Notes under the pieces: generated by a model
Told to the model about the DNA's origin: nothing
Database searches by the model: none
What the model saw: only the letters and a program-made list of their open reading frames with translations
In this document: piece after piece, positions 1-7,978 of the stretch
How the letters are laid out: each line of letters begins with the position of its first letter
Numbering within the stretch: the stretch's first letter is position 1
Translations under genes and position numbers: made by a program
Assembly (NCBI GenBank): GCA_045807325.1
Contig: JBJMHP010000387.1
Coordinates: 1-11,534 of the forward strand
From: CALGFH01 sp045807325
GTDB lineage: Bacteria; Actinomycetota; CALGFH01
Length of the DNA: 11,534 bases
Reading direction: 5' to 3'

Positions 1-149
1 CGCGACGGCGCCGTCATCGACTATCTCGACAAGCTCGACGGGCGCGGACGCTTGTCCGCGCTTGCCGCGGCCGCGGAGGCGGCGAGCGGCCGGGAAGAGC
101 TGCTCGCGGCGGCGCAGGCGCTGCATCAATGGCAATGGGAGAAAAAAGG

Positions 150-153
<4 letters not shown>
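1..153 (+). CDS. 3' end of a gene upstream of moxR (possibly DUF4350)
   Basis: Frame 1 is open from the window edge to a TGA at 151–153, giving the last 50 residues of a protein whose start lies outside. The visible part is alanine- and leucine-rich and looks alpha-helical. It ends in a tryptophan- and charge-rich tail (HQWQWEKKG), with no membrane segment or recognisable catalytic motif. The stop overlaps a candidate GTG start of moxR by four bases (GTGA), so the two genes are probably co-transcribed and translationally coupled. In many actinobacterial loci the gene directly before MoxR encodes a DUF4350 protein, and its C-terminus is soluble like this one. That identity rests on position only. 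Alanine is mostly GCG here, whereas genes further right prefer GCC. Confidence 0.55.
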
Positions 154-1102
<949 letters not shown>

Positions 1103-1106
<4 letters not shown>

Positions 1107-2476
1107 GTGAGCCGTCGACCTCGGAGCCGGGGGGGCGGTGGAGTCTGCCGGTCCCGACCTGGCGGCTGGTGGTGGCGGCGGCGGTCGGGTCGCTGGCCGT
1201 GCTGCTGGTGCCGGTCCGGCCGCCGCTGGGGCTGTGGGTGGTGAACGGGGTGCTGCTGGTGGCGGCCGTGTGCGACTGGCTGCTGGCTGTCCGGCCCGGT
1301 GAGCTGGAGGTGGAGCGGGAGCTGCCGGGGATCGTGCCGCTCGGCGCCGAGGCCCGGGTCGTGTGGCGCGTCGCCCACCGGGGAAGCGGCGGCCGGCGGG
1401 GTCCCGGGGGGCGGGGGGTGCGGGTGCGGCTGGCGGACGAGCTGGCGCCGTCGCTGGGGGCGGTGACCCGGCGGGCGCGGGTGGTCGTCCCGCCACGGGG
1501 GAGGGTGGCGGCGGCGACCCTGATCCGGCCGAGCCGGCGGGGGCGGTTCACGCCGACCGAGGTGGTGCTGCGGGTCGAGGGGCCGCTCGGGCTGGTGGCG
1601 AGGCAGGGGCGGTGCAGGCTGCCGGGGGTGCTGCGGGTGTACCCGCCGTTCGACTCACGGGACGAGGCCGAGCTGCGGGTGAACAAGGCCCGCATCCTGG
1701 AGGTCGGGCTGCGGTCGGCCCAGGGCCGGGGCGGGGGGACCGAGTTCGACTCGCTGCGCGAGTACGGCGTCGACGACGAGTTCCGCCGGATCGACTGGGC
1801 GGCCACGGCCCGGTCCGGCAAGCCGATCGTGCGCACCTACCGGGCCGAGCGGAACCAGACGGTGCTGCTGCTGCTGGACAGCGGCCGGACCATGGCCGGT
1901 CGGGTCGCCGACGTGCCCCGCCTTGACCATGCCATGGACGCCGTCATGATGCTGACCTCGCTGGCCACCCGCCTCGGCGACCGGGCCGGGCTGGTCGCCT
2001 TCGACCGCGAGGTCCGGGCCGTGGTCGGGCCCGGGCACGCCAGGGACCAGCTCTCGCGGGTCACCGAGGCGATGTACCAGCTCCAGCCGCTGCTGGTCGA
2101 GAGCGACTACCGGGGCGCCTTCGCCGAGACCCTGGGCCGGTTCCGGCGCCGGGCCATGCTGGTCGTCCTCACCGAGCTGGCCGAGCAGGCCGTTTCCGAG
2201 ACGCTCCTGCCGGCGCTTCCCCTGATCGCCCGCGACCACCTGGTGGTGGTGGCCAGCGTGGCCGACCCCGAGGTGCGCGGCTGGGCGCTGGCCACCCCGG
2301 TCGAGCCGGGCGCGGCCTACCGCAAGGCCGCGGCCGTGGCCGCCCTGGCCGACCGGCGCCGGACCGTGGCCCGCCTGCGCGGCCTCGGTGCGGTGGTGGT
2401 CGACGCGCCCCCCGGCCGCCTGGCCCCCGAGCTCGCCGACGCCTACCTGCGGGTCAAGGCCACCGGCCGGCTGTGA
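1103..2476 (+). CDS. DUF58 membrane protein with vWA-like domain
   Basis: Complete 457-residue DUF58 protein, the usual partner of MoxR. Two N-terminal hydrophobic segments (about 21–37 and 41–62) should anchor it in the membrane. An extended beta-rich region follows, then the DUF58 signature at about 212–237 (GTEFDSLREYGVDDEFRRID continuing into WAATAR). A von Willebrand A-like fold begins at LLLLDSGRTM (255–264). The metal-site motif is degenerate, D-S-G-R-T instead of DxSxS, as is common in this family, so metal binding is doubtful. The GTG start at 1103 lies in a GTGA overlap with the moxR stop. No Shine-Dalgarno is visible, so translation probably depends on coupling. MoxR is expected to act on this protein. 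Its cellular job is not established; relatives are linked to cell-envelope or stress functions. Confidence 0.92.
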
Positions 2477-2488
2477 CCGGGCGACCGA

Positions 2489-2542
2489 GGGGCGCGCCTG
2501 CGGCGCCGGAGTGGAGCGGCCGAACCAGCGGCTGGGCGCCCC
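2489..2542. terminator. Possible bidirectional terminator between convergent genes
   Basis: The 78-base gap between the DUF58 stop and the convergent pyrE stop can form alternative GC hairpins. GGGGCGC at 2489–2495 can pair with GCGCCCC at 2536–2542 around a long loop. Alternatively GGCGC at 2491–2495 can pair with GCGCC at 2503–2507 around a seven-base loop. No T-run follows on either strand, so this is at best a non-canonical actinobacterial terminator. The position is right, but in DNA this GC-rich such stems arise by chance. Confidence 0.3.
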
Positions 2543-2554
2543 GAGACCGGCGCC

Positions 2555-3094
2555 TCAACGCTCCCCGGCCTCCTTGAGCTCGGTCATGGTGAACAGGGGG
2601 CGGAGCTCCACTCCGATCTCGGCCAGCTTGGCGGGGCCGCCGGCCTCGCGGTCGATGACACAGAGGACGACGGCGACCTCGGCGCCCTCGGAGCGGAGGG
2701 CGTGGCAGGCCTCGACCACGGCGCCGGCGGAGGTCACGACGTCCTCGACCACGACCAGGCGGCGGCCGGCGACCTCCAGGCCCTCGGCCTGACGGCGGGT
2801 GCCGTAGGGCTTGGCCTGCTTGCGTACGAACCCGGCCGGGAGGCCGGTGAGCTGGGACAGGACGGTGGCCAGGGGCACCCCGCCGAGCTCGAGGCCGGCC
2901 AGGCCGTCGGCGCCCTCGGGCAGGAGCCCGGCCATGGCCTCGGCGACCTCCCGCAGCAGCCGGGGGTCGGACTCGAACCGGTACTTGTCGAAGTACTCGT
3001 CGCTGGTCGCGCCCGAGCGGAGCACGAACGTGCCGGTCAGGTGGGCCGCCCGGTAGACCCGCCGGGCCAGGTCAGGTGGGGGCTCCGGGGGCAT
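2555..3094 (-). CDS. pyrE: Orotate phosphoribosyltransferase
   Basis: Joins orotate to PRPP to make orotidine-5'-phosphate, the fifth step of pyrimidine synthesis, in the cytoplasm. The protein is 179 residues, normal for short actinobacterial PyrE. Family landmarks run in order. The substrate-side segment FVLRSGATSDEYFDKYRF is at about 23–40. GLELGGVPLA is at 67–76. RKQAKPYGT is at 91–99, with the lysine and arginine residues that contact PRPP. The PRPP loop LVVVEDVVTSAGA is at 113–125, with the acidic ED pair. The usual TTGGS in that loop is TSAGA here, a mild deviation. It starts at ATG 3094, six bases after the SDR stop, with only a weak AGGG upstream, so it is the last gene of the spoIIM–SDR–pyrE operon. 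No other pyr genes are in the window. A different phosphoribosyltransferase is unlikely. Confidence 0.94.
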   Translation of the reverse strand: MPPEPPPDLARRVYRAAHLTGTFVLRSGATSDEYFDKYRFESDPRLLREVAEAMAGLLPEGADGLAGLELGGVPLATVLSQLTGLPAGFVRKQAKPYGTRRQAEGLEVAGRRLVVVEDVVTSAGAVVEACHALRSEGAEVAVVLCVIDREAGGPAKLAEIGVELRPLFTMTELKEAGER

Positions 3095-3100
3095 GGGACC

Positions 3101-3847
3101 CTACGCCCGGCCGTAGACGGGGATGGCGGCGCCGCTCGTGGGGGCCGAGTCGTCGCTGCACAGGAAGCGGATCACGGCGGCGACCTGCTCGGCCGGGACC
3201 CACTTGGAGGTGTCGGCCTCCGGTTCGCGGTCCCGGTTGGCCCTGGTGTCGATCACGCTGGGCAGGACGGCGTTGCAGCGGACCCCGACGGCCCGGTACT
3301 CGACGGCCACCGCCTGGGCGAAGGCGATGACGGCGGCCTTGGCGCTGGCATAGCCGGCGGCCCCCCGGAACGGCCGCACGGCGGCCCGCGCGCCCATGCA
3401 GACGATGGCCCCGCCCCCGGCGTCGACCAGGTGCGGCAGCACGGCCCTGGTGACCAGGTAGGTGGGGCGCAGGTTGAGGATCAGCTGGCGCTCGAACTGC
3501 TCCACCGGCGTCTCGTGGACCGGGCCGCCGATGGCGTAGCCGCCGACCAGGTTGACCAGGGCCTTCAGGGAGGCGCCGGCCCGGTCGGCGGCGGCCACCG
3601 TGACCGCCTCGGCCACGTCCGCCGGCTCGAACAGGTCGGTGGCCACCGACTCGAGGCGCTCGTGGCCGACCAGGTCCTGGGGCGGCCGGCCGGAGCGGGA
3701 GGTGGCCACCACCCGCCAGCCGTCGTCCAGGAACGCCGCCACCACCGCCGACCCGAGCCCGCCGGTGGCCCCGGTGACCAGCACGGTCCCGTTCCGAGGG
3801 GCCTCGGAGAACCGCTGGGAAGGTCCCCCGGTGGGTGCGGCGGTCAC
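3101..3847 (-). CDS. SDR oxidoreductase resembling dihydropteridine reductase
   Basis: A 248-residue short-chain dehydrogenase/reductase, complete, with a Rossmann fold. The dinucleotide-binding TGATGGLG is at about 25–32, the NLVGG segment is at 99–103, and the active-site Y166-x3-K170 is in YASAK. The catalytic serine expected 13 residues before the tyrosine is missing: that position is A153, within CMGARAA. Animal quinonoid dihydropteridine reductase also has alanine there. It shares further features with this protein, namely G-A-[KR]-A-A before the tyrosine and VLP…DT…NR…EAD…W after it (about 194–216). I infer an NAD(P)H-dependent reductase of that type; the substrate is unknown. The GTG start at 3847 overlaps the spoIIM stop (GTGA), and pyrE follows six bases downstream. 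SDR membership is certain, the pterin link tentative. Confidence 0.9.
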   Translation of the reverse strand: MTAAPTGGPSQRFSEAPRNGTVLVTGATGGLGSAVVAAFLDDGWRVVATSRSGRPPQDLVGHERLESVATDLFEPADVAEAVTVAAADRAGASLKALVNLVGGYAIGGPVHETPVEQFERQLILNLRPTYLVTRAVLPHLVDAGGGAIVCMGARAAVRPFRGAAGYASAKAAVIAFAQAVAVEYRAVGVRCNAVLPSVIDTRANRDREPEADTSKWVPAEQVAAVIRFLCSDDSAPTSGAAIPVYGRA

Positions 3848-4884
3848 CGGGCGGCCACCGGGACGGCGGTCCGGTCACGCTCGGTCAGCCAGCCGCCGGC
3901 GTCCTCCTCGCCGAGGGCGCCGGTCAGGCCGCGGGCGGCGGCCCGGCGGCCGCACACGACCACGTAGGTGAGGAACCCGGCCTCGACCACCACCCCGATC
4001 CCGACCCGCAGCCAGGTCGGCCAGGGCCGTCCGGTGACGAACCCCTCGATGGTGCCGGCGACCAGGAAGGCGGCGACCAGCCCGAGCACGATCACCACCG
4101 CCCGCCTGCCCTCGGCGGCCAGGGCCTGCAGCCGCGGCCGGTCGCCGGGGTCGATCAGCGTCCAGCCCAGGCGCAGCCCGGCCGCGCCGGCCACGAACAC
4201 ACTGGTCAGCTCCAGCAGCCCGTGGGGCAGGATCAGGCCCCAGAACCTGGGCTGCTGGCCGACGGCCGCGAACAGCCCGGCCACCACCCCCAGGTTGGCG
4301 CCGTTCGACACCAGCACGTACAGGGTGCCGACGCAGAAGAGGATGCCGAGGGCGAAGGCCTGGAAGGCGACCAGGACGTTGTTGGAGAACACCTGGGAGG
4401 CGAACTGGGCCGCCGGGGCCGACGAGTAGTAGGCCTCGAAGTCGTGGTTGACGTAGGCCTCGCGGACGGCCGGCGGGGCGGCCGCCTCGACGGCGGTGGG
4501 CGAGTTGGCCAGCCAGAGGCCGAACCCGGCCGCCGGGAGCAGCGTGGCCAGGGTGGCCACGACCACGAACCAGCGGGCGTGCCACACCGCGGCCGGGAAG
4601 GTGACGGTGAAGAAGCGCCCGAAGGCCCGCAGGGTCCGGGGCCTGGTGCCGTACACCACCGACCCGGCCCGGGCGACCAGCCCGCTCAGCTTGGCCGTCA
4701 GGGCCGGGTCGCGGTAGTAGGTTCGGGCGTAGGAGAGGTGGCCGGCGACCCGCTGGTAGAGTCGGACCAGCTCGTCGAGCTCGGCGGCGGAGAGGCGGCC
4801 GACCCCTCGTTGCGCCCTGCCGGTGAGCTCGGCCAGGCGGGTCCAGACGGGACCGTTGGTCGCGATGTAGCGGTCGATGTCCAC
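3844..4884 (-). CDS. Stage II sporulation protein M (SpoIIM/DUF95) family membrane protein
   Basis: A 346-residue integral membrane protein. The soluble N-terminal ~100 residues start MDIDRYIATNGPVWTRLAEL, the typical opening of actinobacterial members. Hydrophobic segments lie at about 104–126, 169–193, 196–209, 215–240, 262–283 and 291–311. The family signature LPHGLLELTSVFVAGAAG is at 219–236, and a conserved NN pair at 168–169 precedes the second segment. The family is named after the Bacillus sporulation protein, but this branch occurs in non-sporulating actinobacteria beside MoxR, DUF58 and RDD genes, so a role in sporulation should not be assumed. The GTG start at 4884 has no ribosome site. 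A TAGAAT box lies six bases upstream, suggesting a leaderless mRNA. The stop overlaps the SDR start by four bases. The divergent RDD gene starts 30 bases away. Confidence 0.92.
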   Translation of the reverse strand: MDIDRYIATNGPVWTRLAELTGRAQRGVGRLSAAELDELVRLYQRVAGHLSYARTYYRDPALTAKLSGLVARAGSVVYGTRPRTLRAFGRFFTVTFPAAVWHARWFVVVATLATLLPAAGFGLWLANSPTAVEAAAPPAVREAYVNHDFEAYYSSAPAAQFASQVFSNNVLVAFQAFALGILFCVGTLYVLVSNGANLGVVAGLFAAVGQQPRFWGLILPHGLLELTSVFVAGAAGLRLGWTLIDPGDRPRLQALAAEGRRAVVIVLGLVAAFLVAGTIEGFVTGRPWPTWLRVGIGVVVEAGFLTYVVVCGRRAAARGLTGALGEEDAGGWLTERDRTAVPVAAR

Positions 4885-4890
4885 CGGCTG

Positions 4891-4896
4891 ATTCTA
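4891..4896 (-). promoter_or_regulatory. -10 box of the spoIIM–SDR–pyrE operon, probable leaderless start
   Basis: On the minus strand TAGAAT (4896 to 4891) fits the actinobacterial TANNNT -10 pattern. Exactly six bases (CAGCCG) separate it from the GTG codon at 4884, so transcription should begin at or next to the G of the start codon. This spacing is the hallmark of leaderless genes in actinobacteria and explains why spoIIM has no Shine-Dalgarno. No convincing -35 is visible. The same octamer CTAGAATC recurs upstream of manB. Confidence 0.6.
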
Positions 4897-4914
4897 GAGG
4901 GGGAAGCGGTCGCG

Positions 4915-5784
4915 ATGGCGCAGGTGGAGTCGGCCCGGATGGTCACCCCGGAGGCGGTGGCACTCGAGTTCCGCACGGCCAACCTGGGCTCGCGCATCCT
5001 CGCCTACCTGGTGGACATGGTCGTCGTGGTCGCCGGCATCCTGGTCGGGCTGTTCGCGGTGGCCCTGATCGGGCAGGCCAGCGACGTGGTCGTGCCGGAC
5101 TGGGTGGCCCTCACGGTCGTGCTGGTCCTGCTGCCGGCGTGGTGGCTCGGCTACTTCATCGCGTTCGAGACCCTGTGGCGGGGGCGGACCCTGGGCAAGG
5201 CCGCCCTCGGGCTGCGGGTGGTCACCAGGGAGGGAGCGCCGATCCGGTTCCGCCACGCGGCCATCCGGGGCCTGCTCGGGCTGGTCGACTTCTTCGTCGC
5301 CGGCGGCTTCATCGCGGTCGTGTTCATCCTGTTCACCAGGGACAACCAGCGGCTCGGGGACCTGGTGGCGGGGACCCTGGTGCTGCGCGAGCGCAGCGCG
5401 CTGGCCGCTCCGGCCCCGGTCACCTTCGCGCCGCCGCCGGGGCTGGAGCACTACACCGCCACCCTGGACACGAGCGGGCTCTCCACCGAGGAGTACCAGG
5501 CGGTCAGGACCCTCCTGCTGCGGGCGGCCAGCCTGCCGCCGGGCCCCCGCTCGGCCCTGGCCCTCCAGCTGGCCAACCCGCTGGCCGCCCGGCTGCGGCC
5601 GCCGCCCCCGGCCGGGGTGTCCCCGGAGCTGTACCTGTCGTGCGTGGCCGCCGCCTACCAGCAGCGCCAGCGGCAGGCCAGCGGGGGGGCCGCCGTGGGA
5701 CCGCCGGGTTCGAGGCCGCCCACGCCCGACCTGGAGCCCAACCCCGACCCGGTGCCGCAGGACGGGTTCGCCCCGCCCGGCTAG
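4915..5784 (+). CDS. RDD family membrane protein
   Basis: A 289-residue protein with an N-terminal RDD domain. The naming residues appear as R27 (GSR before ILAYLVD), D34 in the first membrane helix, and D149 in RLGDL. Membrane segments run at about 28–52, 63–85 and 120–140, with the conserved TLGKAALGLRVV loop at 92–103. The C-terminal ~130 residues are soluble, with a helical part and a proline-rich tail (about 261–289). The start is ATG 4915, with a purine-rich GAGGGGG at 4897–4903 upstream, a slightly long spacing. It sits divergent to SpoIIM, the same arrangement recalled for Rv3694c/Rv3695, which suggests the two act together in the membrane. Some RDD proteins have been reported as ion exchangers, but nothing here shows transport. 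Its stop shares CTAG with the convergent ahcY stop. Confidence 0.92.
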   Translation: MAQVESARMVTPEAVALEFRTANLGSRILAYLVDMVVVVAGILVGLFAVALIGQASDVVVPDWVALTVVLVLLPAWWLGYFIAFETLWRGRTLGKAALGLRVVTREGAPIRFRHAAIRGLLGLVDFFVAGGFIAVVFILFTRDNQRLGDLVAGTLVLRERSALAAPAPVTFAPPPGLEHYTATLDTSGLSTEEYQAVRTLLLRAASLPPGPRSALALQLANPLAARLRPPPPAGVSPELYLSCVAAAYQQRQRQASGGAAVGPPGSRPPTPDLEPNPDPVPQDGFAPPG

Positions 5785-7034
5785 GTGCCCTCGGTCCAGG
5801 AGTGGAGGTAGCGCTCCTGGGCGTCGGTCAGGGTGTCGATCTCGATGCCCATGGTGGCGAGCTTGACAGTGGCCACCTCGGCGTCGATCTCGGCCGGGAC
5901 GTCGTGGACCCGGACCTCGAGGTCGTGGCGGCGCGACAGCCACTCCAGCGACAGCGACTGGTCGGCGAAGGACATGTCCATGACCGCGGCCGGGTGGCCC
6001 TCGGCGGCGCCCAGGTTGACCAGGCGGCCCTCGGCGACCAGGTTGAGGCGGCGGCCGTCCTCCAGGGTGAACTCCTCGACGTTCTGGCGGACCCGGACCA
6101 CCGAGGTGGCCAGCTCGGCCAGGGCGGCCTTGTCGATCTCGACGTCGAAGTGACCGGAGTTGGCCAGCACGACCCCGTCCTTCATCATCTCGAAGTGCTC
6201 GCGCCGCATCACGTCGCGGTCGCCGGTGACCGACACGATCACGTCGGCCTCGCGGGCCGCCTCGGCCATGGGCGCGACCTTGTAGCCCTCCATGGCCGCC
6301 TCGAGCGCCCGGATGGGGTCGACCTCGGTGACGACGACCTTGGCCCCGAGGCCGCGGGCCCGCGTGGCCAGGCCCTTGCCGCAGTAGCCGAAGCCGGCGA
6401 CCACGAACGTCGTGCCGGCCAGGAGCAGGTTGGTGGCCCGCAGGATGCCGTCGATGGTCGACTGGCCGGTGCCGTAGCGGTTGTCGAACAGGTGCTTGGT
6501 CGGGGTGTCGTTGACGGCGATGATCGGGTAGGCGAGGGCGCCCTCGCGCTCCATCTGGCGCAGCCGGATGACCCCGGTGGTGGTCTCCTCGGTGCCGGCC
6601 CGGATGTCGGCCAGCTGGTCACGCCGCTTGGTGTGCAGCAGGGTGACCAGGTCGCAGCCGTCGTCCATGGTGATGTTGGGCCGGGTGTCGAGGGCCGCCT
6701 CGAGGTGGGCGTAGTAGCCGTCGGTGTCGACCCCTCGGCGGGCGAAGGTGTCGATGCCGTAGTGGCTGACCAGCGCGGCCGCGGTGTCGTCCTGGGTCGA
6801 CAGCGGGTTGGAGGCGCACAGCACGACGCTGGCCCCGCCGGCCTTGAGGGCGCGCATCAGGTTGGCCGTCTCGGTGGTCACGTGCAGGCAGGCCGCGACC
6901 TTGAGGCCGTCCAGAGGCCGCTCCTTCTCGAAGCGGGCGCGGATGTCGCGCAGCACCGGCATGTGCCGGTCGGCCCACTCGATACGAAGGCGCCCCTCGT
7001 CGGCCAGGCCAAGGTCGGTCACGTCGTGCGGCAA
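5781..7034 (-). CDS. ahcY: Adenosylhomocysteinase, short archaeal/Thermotoga type
   Basis: NAD-dependent hydrolase that splits S-adenosylhomocysteine into homocysteine and adenosine, relieving product inhibition of methyltransferases. It has 417 residues. Visible landmarks are HVTTETANL at 51–59 (substrate pocket), DDGCDLV at 124–130, GTEETTTGV at 147–155, TKHLFDN with K180, D184 and N185, the NAD fold GFGYCGKG at 214–221, and SGHFDVEID at 293–301. It lacks the bacterial insertion and ends in ERYLHSWTEGT instead of the usual KPxxYRY, marking the short class. Mycobacterial SahH, at a similar locus, is about 495 residues. The start is TTG 7034 with AGGAGG four bases upstream; GTG 7022 is an in-frame alternative with a poorer, 16-base spacing. 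It is the last gene of the manB block, 42 bases after PNP. Some archaeal members of this class use S-inosylhomocysteine, so the true substrate is open. Confidence 0.94.
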   Translation of the reverse strand: MPHDVTDLGLADEGRLRIEWADRHMPVLRDIRARFEKERPLDGLKVAACLHVTTETANLMRALKAGGASVVLCASNPLSTQDDTAAALVSHYGIDTFARRGVDTDGYYAHLEAALDTRPNITMDDGCDLVTLLHTKRRDQLADIRAGTEETTTGVIRLRQMEREGALAYPIIAVNDTPTKHLFDNRYGTGQSTIDGILRATNLLLAGTTFVVAGFGYCGKGLATRARGLGAKVVVTEVDPIRALEAAMEGYKVAPMAEAAREADVIVSVTGDRDVMRREHFEMMKDGVVLANSGHFDVEIDKAALAELATSVVRVRQNVEEFTLEDGRRLNLVAEGRLVNLGAAEGHPAAVMDMSFADQSLSLEWLSRRHDLEVRVHDVPAEIDAEVATVKLATMGIEIDTLTDAQERYLHSWTEGT

Positions 7035-7076
7035 TGCTCCTCCTCAGGTCGGATTGAATGGGTGAAGGCTACCGGA

Positions 7077-7955
7077 TCAGCCGGCGGCCACAGGAAGCAG
7101 CGACAGCACCAGCTCGCGGAACCGGGGGCGGACCACGGCCGCGACCTCGAGGACCTCGGCGTGGCTGGTCGGGGTGCCGCCGGGCCGGTGCACGTTGGTG
7201 ATGGCCGAGATGGCCGCCACCCGCAGGCCGTGGGCGCGGGCCGCGATCACCTCGGGCACGGTCGACATGCCGACCGCGTCGGCGCCCCAGGCCCGGAACA
7301 TGGCGATCTCGGCCGGGGTCTCGTAGGAGGGCCCGGCGGCGGCCAGGTAGACGCCCTGGCGGACCGGGACACCCTTGGCCTGGCCGGCCTCGACCGCCGC
7401 CGCCCGCAGGGCCGGGTCGTAGGCGCCGGCCAGGTCGACAAAGTCGGGGGCGCCGCGCAGCGGGTTGTCGAACAGGAAGTTGATGTGGTCGGTGAGGACC
7501 ATCAGGTCGGCCGGGTCGTAGTCCAGGTTGAGGCCGCCGGCGGCGTTGGTCGCGACCAGGGCCCGGCAGCCGACCTCGGCCGCGACCCGGGTCGCGAAGG
7601 CGACCTCGGCCGCGCCGTAGCCCTCGTAGGTGTGGACCCGGCCGGCCAGGACCAGCACGGGCACCCCGGCCAGCCGTCCGGCGACCACCGCCCCGGCATG
7701 GCCCGGCACCTTGGGTACCGGCATGCCGGGCAGCTCGGCGACCGGGATCCGGGTCGCGTCCTCGACCTCGTCGGCCAGCCCCCCCAGCCCCGACCCCAGC
7801 ACCAGCGCCACCCCCGGCCGCTCGGCCAGCCGCGGCTCCAGCACGGCCGCGGCCGCCCGCACCGCCTCCGGCACGGTCGGTCGGGAGGGCTGCTCCCCCG
7901 CCGGCCCGGCCGCCACCTCCTCGGGGGTTCCGGCGGCGGCTTCCTCCTCGGTCAC
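7077..7955 (-). CDS. punA: Purine nucleoside phosphorylase, trimeric class II
   Basis: Phosphorolyses purine (deoxy)nucleosides to the free base and (deoxy)ribose-1-phosphate for salvage, in the cytoplasm. It has 292 residues. Family motifs in order are LVLGSGLGGL at 51–60 (phosphate-binding serine), PGHAG with H86, GRVHTYEGY at 105–113, TNAAGG at 136–141, the purine-pocket glutamate in YETPAEI (E212), MSTVPEV at 230–236, and AITN with N254. Asn at this last position is the mark of enzymes preferring inosine and guanosine; methylthioadenosine phosphorylases have Asp. The first ~26 residues are an Ala/Glu/Pro-rich extension. The start is GTG 7955, with a poor ribosome site of its own. It sits in a GTGA overlap with the stop of an eight-codon reading frame that leads from the upstream isomerase gene. 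ahcY follows, so its nucleoside product may feed this enzyme. Confidence 0.95.
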   Translation of the reverse strand: MTEEEAAAGTPEEVAAGPAGEQPSRPTVPEAVRAAAAVLEPRLAERPGVALVLGSGLGGLADEVEDATRIPVAELPGMPVPKVPGHAGAVVAGRLAGVPVLVLAGRVHTYEGYGAAEVAFATRVAAEVGCRALVATNAAGGLNLDYDPADLMVLTDHINFLFDNPLRGAPDFVDLAGAYDPALRAAAVEAGQAKGVPVRQGVYLAAAGPSYETPAEIAMFRAWGADAVGMSTVPEVIAARAHGLRVAAISAITNVHRPGGTPTSHAEVLEVAAVVRPRFRELVLSLLPVAAG

Positions 7956-7978
7956 CGCGCCGCGCCCGCCTCGGTCAC
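7952..7978 (-). other. Eight-codon mini-ORF linking the isomerase gene to PNP
   Basis: On the minus strand a GTG at 7978 overlaps the isomerase TGA as GTGA. It has an excellent Shine-Dalgarno (GGAGGG, 7990–7985) six bases upstream. It reads V-T-E-A-G-A-A-R and stops at TGA 7954–7952, which in turn overlaps the PNP GTG at 7955, again as GTGA. The decamer GTGACCGAGG occurs at both starts, 23 bases apart. Either this is a real termination–reinitiation relay, or it is the old PNP start left out of frame after a small duplication or indel. A sequencing error could also put the two starts out of frame. Confidence 0.4.

Noticed and set aside
7035..7076. SAH or SAM riboswitch upstream of ahcY
   Set aside because: Only 42 bases separate PNP from ahcY, too few for these riboswitches, and no matching stem pattern is seen.
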